Positions 21,133 through 30,450 of a stretch of DNA of 42,722 nucleotides are shown here, one piece after another (the stretch's first letter is position 1; every line of letters starts with the position of its first letter). Position numbers and translations under genes: made by a program. The notes beneath the pieces were generated by a model, which saw only the letters and a list, made by a program, of their open reading frames with translations, did no database searches and was not told where the DNA came from. The stretch is from Priapulus caudatus. Taxonomy: Eukaryota > Priapulida > Priapulimorpha > Priapulimorphida > Priapulidae. The stretch spans positions 655,945 to 698,666 of the forward strand of contig NW_014577116.1 in assembly GCF_000485595.1 (NCBI RefSeq), read 5' to 3'.

Positions 21133-21830
21133 TGGGCTTAAATCATATCAATGATATCTGATTTGAACGGGGTGATACAACATTACAAGAACACTTTCAA
21201 ATGGGACAAGATATGTATTATTTACTATCATTTATTTCTGTAATTTAAAGGGATCTACGTTCACTGAAATTTTCTATGGTAAATATTTGTTTCTAAAATA
21301 AAATATCCCAATTTATTTAGCATTAAAAGTAAAAGAGACTTAATGGGACTAAACAAAATCGATCAAATTGTTAAGCCTGATAATATATGTTTCTTTCTAC
21401 TAGTTAAAGACAATCACATAAAAACCTGGACATATTTGAATAAATGTATTCTAACTAGTTAATTGCTGTGTGCTATGGCTATGTGGCGAGGATGGAATCC
21501 ACATCAAACTGTCCGTCATAGATCTCGAATTTTGTAATCGAACAATAAAGTAAAATAGAAGTAGTAATGCAGCAATTTTAACCATAAAATGCTAAACACA
21601 GAATTACTTATATATTTTGTGAAAAAGTCAGAAATATTTTTTTCATTTTTTACTATTTACGGTGACGTAATCAACCTAAAAAATACCTAAAAAACCCTAA
21701 AAAACCCATCAGTAACCTATCAGTAACATAATGACAATGAAACACAACTGAACAATCAATTGTCGTATATTCATATCAAAGATATTAAATCTGTAGCAGA
21801 TTTCTAACATCAACATACATATATATGGAT
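21133..21830. other. AT-rich gene-free stretch
   Basis: No supported feature between the piggyBac element and the stop of the YqaJ region. Confidence 0.4.
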
Positions 21831-22530
21831 TTAACACAGGACATTGTTTTCATCAAATGCATACTTGTCAGTTTCTTTGTAAAAAATTGTGTCTAACAAG
21901 GCCTGTCTGAAATATTGCTGATAAAAGTCAGTTAGACGTTCAAGCATCGACTGAATGAATTCATTGTCCCTTTGTACAACAACAACTTCCAAGTCTTTAA
22001 ATGTATAAATAACAAAATGACATTGCTGCCGCTTTGCGCAAAACATTTGACCTGAACTTGGTAAAAGTACTGATGTTGTGGGTCCAGAAATAACTTCCAT
22101 TTCTGGATTTGAGATATGGCACAGTGTCTGGTGAGATTTTTTGTTCACGACTCACATATGGACATTTAACTTCGAGCACAATACTGTCACTGACAATCTG
22201 TCCGGTGTACTGGCAAGGAATGGATGAGATTCCGAATAAACATTCCACATGGTGTGGTTTAACATCCTTCATCTCCTCATAGGCCTGAACAGCTATGTGT
22301 TCATATTGAGGCCATGCCTCAATGGGGCTGCATCAATTGTTTTGGACTTTACGTATGATTTTGCCAACACTTTCTTGTCCGTCCTGTCAGTGCACTTACA
22401 AATCCGCCCGAAATTTGATGACGTTAGGCGCAAACAACGTTCTCCTTTCCATTTTTTTTTTTTGATGTCCTCTGGTTTCCACCTCGAGCTTGGTAATAGC
22501 TTCAGCAGAAATGTCTTTCACACCATACTT
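21831..22530 (-). pseudogene. YqaJ-type nuclease part of SAP-SWIM-YqaJ gene
   Basis: Motifs of the YqaJ viral-recombinase/lambda-exonuclease fold appear in order but in different frames: RLTSSNFGRICK, YEHIAVQAYEEM, SHPFLASTPDRL, VLEVKCPY (the E-x-K catalytic pair) and LDPQHQYFYQVQ. A C-terminal helix-rich tail follows. Breaks include a TAA directly after HPEDKS (22,531), a shift at the run of 12 A near 22,450 and shifts near 22,295, 22,205 and 22,070. A 5'-3' exonuclease or nickase role is known for the fold. Here it must be non-functional unless the indels are sequencing errors. Confidence 0.7.
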
Positions 22531-23124
22531 TTAAGATTTATCTTCAGGATGGTCTTTGAGATAATCATGATCATTGGGCGATACCGTAAATGTTTGCTGG
22601 TGGGATGATTTGTAGGATGGGCATGGGAAGCGAGTTTTGAGTTCCCAAAGATGATTGATAATTGATGCAAGCATATGAAATGCTGATATATTGGAGTCCT
22701 TGTCAATCATGGTAGGAGGTCTAGGATCAAAGTTCTTATAAATGTTTGGAAGATCTCGGCCACGTCCAGAAGTACGCAACTTCAGTTGTTTTGCTTTCAA
22801 GGGAGATCCTCTGTATGGCTTGCAATGATGAAATGTTTGCAACTTCTGAGTACAGGTCTCCCTGGAGATAATTTCCCGATCCTTGGAAAATTTAACGAGT
22901 GCAAATAGAACACACTTTATATGCTTGCAATGTGCATTGGGAGCTTCGCCCACTGCGCACTCACACTCAGTTTCTACAATGACACCGACATTGTTCACAA
23001 CTACAGTCACTTCATAAACAGTCGACTTTCTCATCTCCGCAGCACAGCGTGCCGTGACAAAATATTTGTCTTCACTGAAGGCAGCCCGGACGAAATACAG
23101 AAATCGCTCTGTATATAGTTTGTC
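22531..23124 (-). CDS. Exon 4 of SAP-SWIM-YqaJ gene (SWIM zinc finger)
   Basis: Begins after a CAG acceptor (CCCGCAG|GAC) and reads DKLYTERFLYFVRAAF. It then has a SWIM-type zinc-binding motif, CECAVGEAPNAHCKH (C-x-C-xn-C-x-H), then TCTQKLQTFHHCKPYRGSP and DPRPPTM, signatures of the large invertebrate SWIM/YqaJ family. It is in phase with exon 3. The frame ends at a TAA immediately before the YqaJ domain. In relatives the protein continues through this point, so the stop is probably a disabling change. SWIM domains bind nucleic acid or protein. Confidence 0.75.
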   Translation of the reverse strand, partial: DKLYTERFLYFVRAAFSEDKYFVTARCAAEMRKSTVYEVTVVVNNVGVIVETECECAVGEAPNAHCKHIKCVLFALVKFSKDREIISRETCTQKLQTFHHCKPYRGSPLKAKQLKLRTSGRGRDLPNIYKNFDPRPPTMIDKDSNISAFHMLASIINHLWELKTRFPCPSYKSSHQQTFTVSPNDHDYLKDHPEDKS

Positions 23125-23849
23125 CTGCGGGCCCGTTGCCAGACCAAAAAATTAGTCTAACATTAACCCTTATAACTTAAGTTTTTCTGTAAAGCGTTGC
23201 AGAAAACTTCGTAAAGTGTAAGAGAAGTAAAAATTCTCGTCACTTTTCTCTATAACTTAAGAGATCCTAGACCCTCCTTAACTTAATATTAAGTTGAAAT
23301 AACACATTTACACCACGAATTACAATATAGTGATAATTATATGTATTTTAAATAATTGAATAAAGGATGTGATGTTTTCTTGAAAAACACCTCAAAATCA
23401 ATTAATTATGCTACCGCCTTAATATAAACACAAACAATACATTTATTAAATGACGTATGGCATTGTATCCGCTTGTTTCAAATAGTTGCAAACGCTTGCC
23501 ACGATTCTCCGGCGTCTCTTGTTATGCACGTGTGCAGACATTTGCTTGTTGTGCAGAATTATATTCATGACGCCACGGTAATAATTTTCATCAAATATTA
23601 ATTTATGATGTGTTTTAGCCATCATAATATGCATAAATCACCTGTGATGTACAATAAAATTGTGTAATTGAATTTGAATTTTTGTGATCAGATACCCATA
23701 CCAATCAGGCAGCCTTATTGTGATGAAGTTCCTGTTATCGTAAGTTTTCACTAAAGGTAAGTTTAGTTTAAGTGGTTTTCTGCAACGCTTATTAAAATTA
23801 ACGGCATTACCGAGCATTAACATTAGACTTAAAAATTAATAACGTCAAC
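23125..23849 (-). other. Intron 3 of SAP-SWIM-YqaJ gene
   Basis: GT (AAG|GTTGAC) to AG (CCCGCAG|GAC), 725 bp and AT-rich. The short frame at 23,446-23,634 inside it has no recognisable motif. Confidence 0.55.
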
Positions 23850-23963
23850 CTTACGAAGTTTCTGGCAAAGGGCCCTGTCTTCAACAGTGGCATTAAATGG
23901 AGATAAGTAACTCTCCCACCGATTGAAGCACCATTTGGGAACTGAAATCAAAGCAAATAAGTC
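23850..23963 (-). CDS. Exon 3 of SAP-SWIM-YqaJ gene
   Basis: Acceptor TTCTTAATCACAG|GAC and donor AAG|GTTGAC, giving 38 codons (VPKWCFNRWESYLSPF...CQKLRK). Phase 0 on both sides joins exon 2 (...NADSE) and exon 4 (DKLYTE...). An alternative pair of sites 22 bp and 5 bp inside gives a different frame (FPNGASIGG...), but the chosen frame gives the aromatic-rich sequence expected ahead of the SWIM region. Confidence 0.6.
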
Positions 23964-24308
23964 CTGTGATTAAGAAATACAGCCGATGTACTATACACCA
24001 CCAATATTAATTTTGTTTTAAATGAAGTAAAATTTCACAGGTTTATTCATAATGTAAAACAGATGGTCTCTGTACAGCACTAAACGTCTGGTGAGATAGG
24101 CGTTTAGTATCTGGCATTCTACTATTTCAACTCACTGGCTGTCAGTCAAAAAAATAAAAAAAAGGCAGACATGTTCAAAGTTAAAGAGAACAGGATTACT
24201 TAAATACATTAACTATGTACAACAAAACATATAATAAATACCAACAACAACAAATTAAATAGAAAGTGTGATTTAATTTAAGAACCAAAAAATAAATAAA
24301 AATAGTAC
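23964..24308 (-). other. Intron 2 of SAP-SWIM-YqaJ gene
   Basis: Starts GTACTATTTT after GAG and ends with a pyrimidine-containing TTCTTAATCACAG acceptor. 345 bp and AT-rich. Confidence 0.55.
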
Positions 24309-24426
24309 CTCTGAGTCAGCATTGAGGTCTTTATACATTTCTGCTGGTGGGGTGGTGATCTTGTATGCATGTTCATCTTCAAGCTGTTCTTTACCAAAGT
24401 TATTGTTCCGATCATATTGTTCAAGG
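24309..24426 (-). CDS. Exon 2 of SAP-SWIM-YqaJ gene
   Basis: Acceptor ATACTTCAG|CC, donor GAG|GTACTA, 118 nt. One base completes the Arg codon begun in exon 1 (CG|C). It finishes the SAP helix (LEQYDRNNNFG) and adds a linker, TTPPAEMYKDLNADSE. The phase match with exon 1 across an intron is strong evidence that this is a real spliced gene. Confidence 0.75.
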
Positions 24427-24790
24427 CTGAAGTATAAAACAACATGCAATATAATTACTAGTTTTAATCTATAGAAATAGTTCAACATCATTATCATCAT
24501 TACTAGTGACACATTTAAGCACTGATTACAAAAATACTTATGAGCAGTTTGAAATAGAGCCTACATTTCCCATCCGGCCTAGGCCTATTACCAGCTTTGC
24601 ACGGGCCTGGGGGGGGGTGTAGTTTTTATAGATTGTTTATAGAAATTGACATTTTGAAGAAACTATATGTATTTAACTTATTCTGCAAAAAATATTCCAT
24701 TACATTGACCAGTATCTGATTTCCAATGACATGGGCCTAGGTAAATATGGCTATTACTATATTAGTATTATCGCTCGTTTGGAAATTTAC
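24427..24790 (-). other. Intron 1 of SAP-SWIM-YqaJ gene
   Basis: Donor ACG|GTAAAT (a good consensus) and acceptor TTTTATACTTCAG. 364 bp. It separates the two halves of the SAP domain. Confidence 0.7.
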
Positions 24791-24897
24791 CGTTTCACAA
24801 GATCGGCTTTTTTCCCGCTTTTCTTGGCTCTCCTCTTGCCTAGCTCTTCTTTTAATTCGCCTAGCTTCCACTTTCCATATTCCCGTTCATTTGGCAT
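24791..24897 (-). CDS. Exon 1 of SAP-SWIM-YqaJ gene (SAP domain)
   Basis: Starts at MPNEREYGKW with an A at -3 of the ATG. The body, KWKLGELKEELGKRRAKK, SGKKADLVKR and LEQYD from exon 2, is a SAP domain, a helix-loop-helix of about 35 residues that binds DNA. The upstream extension of the frame to 25,053 is probably 5' UTR. SAP, SWIM and YqaJ together are found in many lineage-expanded invertebrate genes linked with transposons. The function in the cell is unknown. Confidence 0.75.
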
Positions 24898-25185
24898 GGT
24901 TTTTAAAACGAAAATCTCGGCAAAGACAAACTTGTTGAAGATCACTTTGGCAACAAAAAGAAAAATGTGTGTTGGACCGCGACGATTGTGCTGCCGCCTG
25001 GTGCCTAAAATGGCAATGCGGCTCACGAGTTTCCCATTGGCTGACCAGCACATTGCCTAAACATTGTTGCGGCAGCGAACAACCTCCTTGGTCGCCCGTC
25101 TTAGTAGCTGTTGTTGTAGAAGTGCCACCGTGATCGGCGTCGTGGCATCGCGTGATAGCATTACAGAATGTTCCTAGAATTGTTC

Positions 25186-25381
25186 GACATTCAGCGCACA
25201 TTGTACGAAACATTCCTACGAACAATGTTCGGAGTATATCAACATGTTCGATCTTCAGAAACATTGTTTGGAACAAGGATGTCGGCGACTTTTTTCACCC
25301 GCACATTGCCCGAACGATCTCATGGCAACATTGCTACGATAATGTTTTGAGCAAAATGTTCGCCAATGTGCGCCGGGCTTA
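25186..25381. mobile_element. MITE-like element with degenerate TIRs
   Basis: The right end TGTGCGCCGGGCT is followed by TAA and is identical to the end of the MITE at 28,925-29,074. The left end CAGCGCACATTGTACGAAACATT is an imperfect inverse of the right end, CATTGGCGAACATTTTG read in complement. Several GAACATTGTTCG-like palindromic words lie within. No coding sequence. It lies upstream of the SAP gene. Confidence 0.45.
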
Positions 25382-26678
25382 ATGAACGCGCAAAATATCA
25401 CAGTCGCCCAAAGAATATAGGTTGGGCCAGCTGGCAGCGCTGGTCAGCACTGCAGTGATAGATCTTCCGAGTCGCCCAGGAAAATGCTTACTCGCCGCCG
25501 GGCGAGTGGCCACCGCTGTGTCAAAGCGCTGCACAGTGAATATTAGAAGGATTCACTCTTGAATATATAATCTGATTTAAGCAGATTTATTATAACATAA
25601 AATAGCAGCCTATAGATGCCTGCAAATAAAGTGCAACTTACTACAGGTACACTCAGTACTTCAGGCATGCCAACATTGGGTAATAGTGAGACGTGAGAGG
25701 CGAGGAGTGAAGCGACCGAGGGGGGGAGGGTGTTTCCCACCTCCACGCTAGGGAGCTTTTTGGCATTTTATAACTTCAATTTGTGCAATTTGGTACATCC
25801 TAAAGCTGACTGTTTCAGATATGTAAGATTTTTGCTGTGCGTCAGATATTTCAGCCTTTCTTTTTTCGTGCGTGACGACTTATGTATCAGATATTGTCAG
25901 CGTGAGTCGCGAGCTGTGAGATCTTTGCGTCAAGAAATGCGGCTGCAGTCCTCACGGTCAAATGCAAGTCGGGACTGATCAGCCCCTGTAGTAGCTGCTC
26001 CTCGGTCCCCGCACAGCAAACTGACACTTTTGAAGTCGTGCTCACGTCATCTTAATGACGTCCGCCCAGCCGCCGTAGGTCACGCCTTCAAAATCTAAAA
26101 TTCTCAGAAGTATGAGCCCCACAGTGTCATACGACTCGCATTGTGTACTATAGATTCGTATGTCGAGTATGTTGTTTGGGCATTCGAACGGCTACACGCC
26201 CTGTTGTGACTACGGCAACGCCCGCCGCGTAAGCGGCTTGTCCCGCATCAATATCAGCACGAGGATTTTGAGGTTTCGATATTTATTGAAAAAAGGCGTT
26301 ACAATTTTTGAAATTCAAAAAACCCCCTACTTCCCCTACCAATTGCTCGTTTTACCGTCAGGTATCTCCGCCACCTCCTACGAAGGCTAACAACCCCCTA
26401 CGTAGCGGGATTTCCCTACGAGTGGCAGCCTTGTCCAACAGTACACTGCGGCAGGCGTATCTGTCTAGAACACATTGTCTGGTGTTGCGTCTTGCATACA
26501 TTGTATATAGCACATCACATTTATGCTGGCGTTCTGCCAAATATGTATGCCTTGCGTAGAACCTATAGTGGCCTGCGCCCGGCTCAGATTTTTGACGATG
26601 TTTTTTTTAACTATCCGGCGCCATCGTCTTCTCTCTCTCTTCGCCTCCATCTCGTCTCCCCCGTCTCCCGGCGTCTCA
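25382..26678. other. Gene-free stretch
   Basis: No supported gene. Open frames are short and motif-free. A small CT-rich patch precedes the N at 26,679. Confidence 0.4.
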
Positions 26679-26679
26679 N
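26679..26679. other. Single ambiguous base, probable assembly join
   Basis: An isolated N. The sequence directly after it (AATTCCCC...) starts a block that is repeated at 29,934, so a join with incomplete overlap is likely. Confidence 0.7.
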
Positions 26680-27205
26680 AATTCCCCCTGTCTCTTTCTC
26701 TCTCTTAGCTAAAACACCGTACTACATCATATGGTTCAAATTGACCGTGACATATAACATGTAAATAGTTGAACGGATGATGATGGAGAGGCCATTAGCG
26801 TTTATTTTGAGGAATTATATATACAAAGTGAGTTATTTATTTACTCGGCAATACTATTCGGCAAGTATCCACAGGCGTGGATACTTGTTACTAAATTAGT
26901 AGCAAAAATCCACTTTAGTAGCATATCTCCACATAATAGTAGCAGAAATCCACAACCATTCTAATTATCATCATCATCATCACTAGGGTGGTAGGTAGCA
27001 AATATCCACATGCTATAGTGATGATACCACAGATTTTTAACAAAGATACGTAAATAGCTGAAACGCTAGGAAACTGGTCTACGGCTATAGTTCTAACCAA
27101 TGAGGAAATTATGATGTTGAATATAATTTAGTAGCAAATATCCACATTTTCCCATACAACTTGTTATGTCAAGTGAATAAAGATATGAGTTAAGTGGATA
27201 TGTGT
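26680..27205 (+). repeat. Direct duplication, copy A
   Basis: About 0.5 kb nearly identical in content and order to 29,934-30,450. Shared landmarks include TTAGCTAAAACACCGTACT, GATGATGATGGAGAGGCC, CAATACTATTCGGCAAGTA, ATCATCATCATC and AATAAAGATATGAGTTAAG. It contains the perfect palindrome AAGTATCCAC-AGGC-GTGGATACTT (26,863-26,886) and five TAGTAGCAAATATCCACA-like motifs. Confidence 0.9.
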
Positions 27206-27246
27206 TAGTACTACTAATGTCAAAAACCAAGCTGCCCTATTACATC

Positions 27247-27840
27247 TAATGAACAGAACTGCATTCACAATAGCTCAAGAGAATGTCCAAAGAAAGTATG
27301 GTGGACCTCCGCCTGTTTTGGACGGACCGCCTCTGCCACGTGGATGTGAAGTATTCATCGGTAAAATTCCACACACTTCGAAGATGATGAATTGAATTGC
27401 GGTTGATGATGGATTTCACTGGTTCCAACCGAGGCTATGCTTTTTGCATGTTCACTAACAAAGAAGATGCCTCGACCGCAGTAAAGCAATTGAGCAATTA
27501 TGAAATACGTAAGGGTCGGTACCTTGGTGTGTGCCCGAGTATTGATAACTGCCGGTTGTTTGTTGGAGGTATACCTAAAAACGAAATGAAACAGGAACTG
27601 ACGGACGGAGTTGTACACGTTATAGTGTACCCATCAGCTACAGATAAATCGAATAATTGGCGTTTCGCTTTTCTTGAATACGATAGCCACCGTCCAGCCG
27701 CCATGGCTAGAAGAAAGCTGATACCCGGAAACTGCTCCCACGGCTGCATAGACGTCATCGGAAACTTTGCCTGCGTCTATTGAAGTAGCTGATGAAACAC
27801 GAATATCTCATACATATTACAAAATTAGACATGGTACTAA
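27247..27840 (+). pseudogene. RRM protein pseudogene (A1CF/RBM46/RBM47-like)
   Basis: The first part reads [17 protein letters not shown] then [12 protein letters not shown] (RNP2 of RRM1) and stops. A second frame gives [17 protein letters not shown] (RNP1), [24 protein letters not shown] (RNP2 of RRM2), [18 protein letters not shown] (RNP1) and [11 protein letters not shown]. Segments normally between KIP and the LMMDF helix, and after the RRM2 RNP2, are missing. A further shift leads to EVADETRI. The parent family binds single-stranded RNA. The absence of introns over about 0.6 kb suggests a retrocopy, now broken. Confidence 0.8.
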
Positions 27841-27972
27841 AGGTAAACTTCAGTCTTTTAGCACAGTCTTTAAATTGAAAAGAACTCTGTTTGTATAAGG
27901 TGCATTCTAACAACAATTAATCTCAGGGTCAGGGTAGATTGCTTTTCCCTGTAGCATGAAGCTAGTTCTACT

Positions 27973-28119
27973 TCATGACGAAGTCCTTGAATCTCTCCAG
28001 AAGCCGATGCTCTCGCTGCGGTCTACATTGCATCTCGGGTAGCGCGTCTCCATCAGCAGCAGCTTCTTCTTTTCATCCTTCAGCTGCTGCGTCGGCTGCG
28101 CCACCAGCTCCCTGAGCTC
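27973..28119 (-). CDS. Possible terminal exon, coiled-coil-like
   Basis: An acceptor-like GTGCTTGCAG precedes an open frame, ELRELVAQPTQQLKDEKKKL then LLMETRYPRCNVDRSES, ending at TGA. The Leu/Lys/Glu heptad-like character suggests a short coiled coil. No family is recognised and it may be a transposon relic. The last 15 codons can be read in another frame ending FKDFVMK. Confidence 0.3.
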   Translation of the reverse strand, partial: ELRELVAQPTQQLKDEKKKLLLMETRYPRCNVDRSESIGFWRDSRTSS

Positions 28120-28203
28120 CTGCAAGCACGCGCATTGCGAGTCTCAATTAGTATGGCTGCCGTGATTTATGCAGAGAAAATTCATGTGAGATATGAAGAT
28201 TCG

Positions 28204-28885
28204 TTATGAAGATTTATGTGAGAAAATTACGTGAAGGTTATCTGAGAATATTGTTAACTTCACGTGCTGGACAACAGTGTCCGGCGGCGGATCGTCTGGT
28301 CCGTGGTATTGTTGCAGACCCAGCTCTTCTTCCTCCTCATCAGACGACGTCGGGACGTCTTCTGTACGTGTGGGGGAGCGTTTGAATCGGGACGAGTTTC
28401 TGGTGATCGTCTTACCATGACATTCTGCCGTCACCATTGATCCATTTCTCTTCGTAATGATGAGGGGTTTCGGATCAAACGGGGGGTCAGACTTTCTCAT
28501 TCCCTCTCTCTTCATGAGCACAGGTTCACCAATTTTTATACGAGATTTTCTGACGTATGCCTTGCGATCCGTGTACACCTTTATCCTTGCCTTGGACTCG
28601 CTGTACTTCGGGCAGACGTCGTGCTGCGGTTGCTCGTACGCGATCCGGGGAAGGGTTGTTTTGTTGGCCCTCCTGAACAAAACAATCAGCGTAGCTGGAG
28701 GTATGCCAGTGCTGCTGTGAGGAGTTGCTCGATAGTTAAGTAGAAAGCTGTGGAGCTCCTGGTTTCAGCTTTTCCCTTCCGCTATGGCAGCTTTAATTGA
28801 CTTCTTTATCGTCTTCATAAAGCATTCTGCCTCGGCGTTTGCGAGCGGCCACAGCACGACACGACGTCTGCCAGAATTGTCTTAA
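28204..28885 (-). pseudogene. Ty3/gypsy integrase C-terminal fragment
   Basis: Reads RRRVVLWPLANAEAECF (with the catalytic E region), an in-frame TGA replacing the Trp normally found in the segment after AAIAEGKS, then FLLNYRATPHSSTGIPPATL and the GPY/F-like domain (IGEPVLMKREGMRKSDPPFD, then TITRNSSRFK). An acidic tail SSDEEEEE follows. It is a fragment of a different, retrovirus-like gypsy lineage from the one at 11.6-15.6 kb. No RT, gag or LTR is seen nearby. Confidence 0.85.
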
Positions 28886-28924
28886 TTACCCATTCAAAAT
28901 CCATAACAATAAACGTCTGTATAT

Positions 28925-29074
28925 CTAAAGCCCGGCGCACACGTGAGTAATTTTACTCAAGTAAAATGATGCATGCGTCAGAAAACTCAACGAAAACCCG
29001 GCGCACACGTGAGCATTTTGACGCATGCATCATTTTACTTGAGTAAAATTACTCACGTGTGCGCCGGGCTTAAA
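28925..29074. mobile_element. MITE with perfect 53 bp inverted arms
   Basis: 28,928-28,980 and 29,019-29,071 are exact reverse complements (AAGCCCGGCGCACACGTGAG at the outer end). The 38 bp loop contains a third partial copy, CCCGGCGCACACGTGAG. The element is flanked by TAA on both sides, the 3 bp target typical of PIF/Harbinger elements. It encodes nothing. Confidence 0.9.
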
Positions 29075-29403
29075 ACACACTTACATAAACGGTATTCATG
29101 CTCAGTTGTACTAGCCATGGGAGAAATGCCACGCCCCTTCCTCTCCATATTTCTATTCTATTTGATTTTATCTGCAAAGAAAGGTTTTCATAAGCTATTG
29201 TTAAGTGTGTGCCAGATATCTATAATCATGTTAAGTGTATGAATGTATATGTAGAGTGGAATATATGTTGATCGTAGATAGTAGACGTAGACAGTCAAGT
29301 AAGCAGTGGTAAGTACGGTTTTATTGCAAACACGGATAAATACAGTGTACACGTAGCGGTCAGATGTTGCCGACGTCTCTCCCGTTGTCACCAAAACCTC
29401 TCT
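29075..29403. other. Gene-free stretch
   Basis: No supported gene between the MITE and the nucleoprotein-like frame. Confidence 0.35.
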
Positions 29404-29406
29404 CTT

Positions 29407-29745
29407 TTAACCGTCCGCATCATCGTCTGACCTGTTTACTAATTTGTGTCGCGGGTCGGGAGTACAACGACCGCTTACAGCGAAACCCACAGACCACAAA
29501 AAATGCTCCATTTGCATCTTTCCCCATGATGCAGGGATAATTGCTGCAGCACCTGGAAACTGGAGCGCTTTTGGCAAGTTCTCCAGGTTTCTGAAGTGCT
29601 GATACTTCTGTGCCGCCACCTTGCTCACTCTCTGCATCATGGTAGCCATCACCTCAGGAAAAGCCATTGCAATTCTCCCCAAGGTTAAGGTACCAACGTA
29701 CGACGGTACCAGGTAGGCACGCCGACCACCGTCGATGTTGCCCCC
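29407..29745 (-). pseudogene. Possible endogenous phenuivirus-type nucleoprotein remnant
   Basis: A 113-codon open frame. GTLTLGRIAMAFPE and LPKALQFPGAAAIIP resemble the Arg-Ile-x-x-x-Phe-Pro and Pro-gly-x-x-x-Ile-Pro positions of the nucleocapsid domain of phlebo-/tenui-like bunyavirals. A second frame immediately upstream (about 29,750-29,825, HFQTVANHNSTRMAAGVHQT) may be its N-terminal continuation behind a frameshift. No polymerase or glycoprotein sequence is nearby. The match is from motif memory only and a retroelement gag is not excluded. Confidence 0.35.
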
Positions 29746-29933
29746 TTAATGATGGCCGTTTGATGAACTCCCGCAGCCATTCTGGTTGAGTTGTGGTTCG
29801 CTACCGTTTGGAAATGCCGTCTGTCCACGTTGATATTATGTCTGCCTCTTAAGTATGCCAGCTAATGTCTTCTGGGTCCCCTCACCGTGCCGTCCCTGGG
29901 AATTTGGCTAACTAATGTGGCAAATTCCCCTGT

Positions 29934-30450
29934 CTCTTTCTCTACTCTTAGCTAAAACACCGTACTCACATCATATGGTTCAAATATTGACGTGACATCA
30001 TAACATGCTAAATAGCTTGAACGGATGATGATGGAGAGGCCATTAGCTGTTATTTTGAGAATTATATTACAATGTGAGTTATTTTATTTACCGCAATACT
30101 ATTCGGCAAGTACTATCCACAGGTCATGGATCCACTTTGAGTTTAGCATGATCTCCACATAATAGTAGCCAGAAATCCCAACCATTCTAATTATCATCAT
30201 CATCATCCACTAGGGCGTGGCTAGGTACAAATATCCACATCGCTATAGTTGATGATACCACAGATTTTTACAGACAAAGATACGTAAATAGCTGAAACGC
30301 TAGCGAAACTGGTCTTACGGCTATAGTTCTAACCAATGAGGAAATTATGATGTGATATAACATTTAATAGCAAATATCCATATTTTTCCCATACAATCTT
30401 GTATTATGTCAAGTGAATAAAGATATGAGTTAAGTGGATATGTGTTTAGA
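29934..30450 (+). repeat. Direct duplication, copy B
   Basis: Second copy of 26,680-27,205 with many one-base insertions and deletions. The palindrome that is perfect in copy A is broken here (AAGTACTATCCACAGGTCAT). Confidence 0.9.

Noticed and set aside
23446-23634. Short minus-strand frame inside intron 3 as an extra exon
   Set aside because: No splice sites in a compatible phase and no domain. Exons 3 and 4 already join in phase without it.
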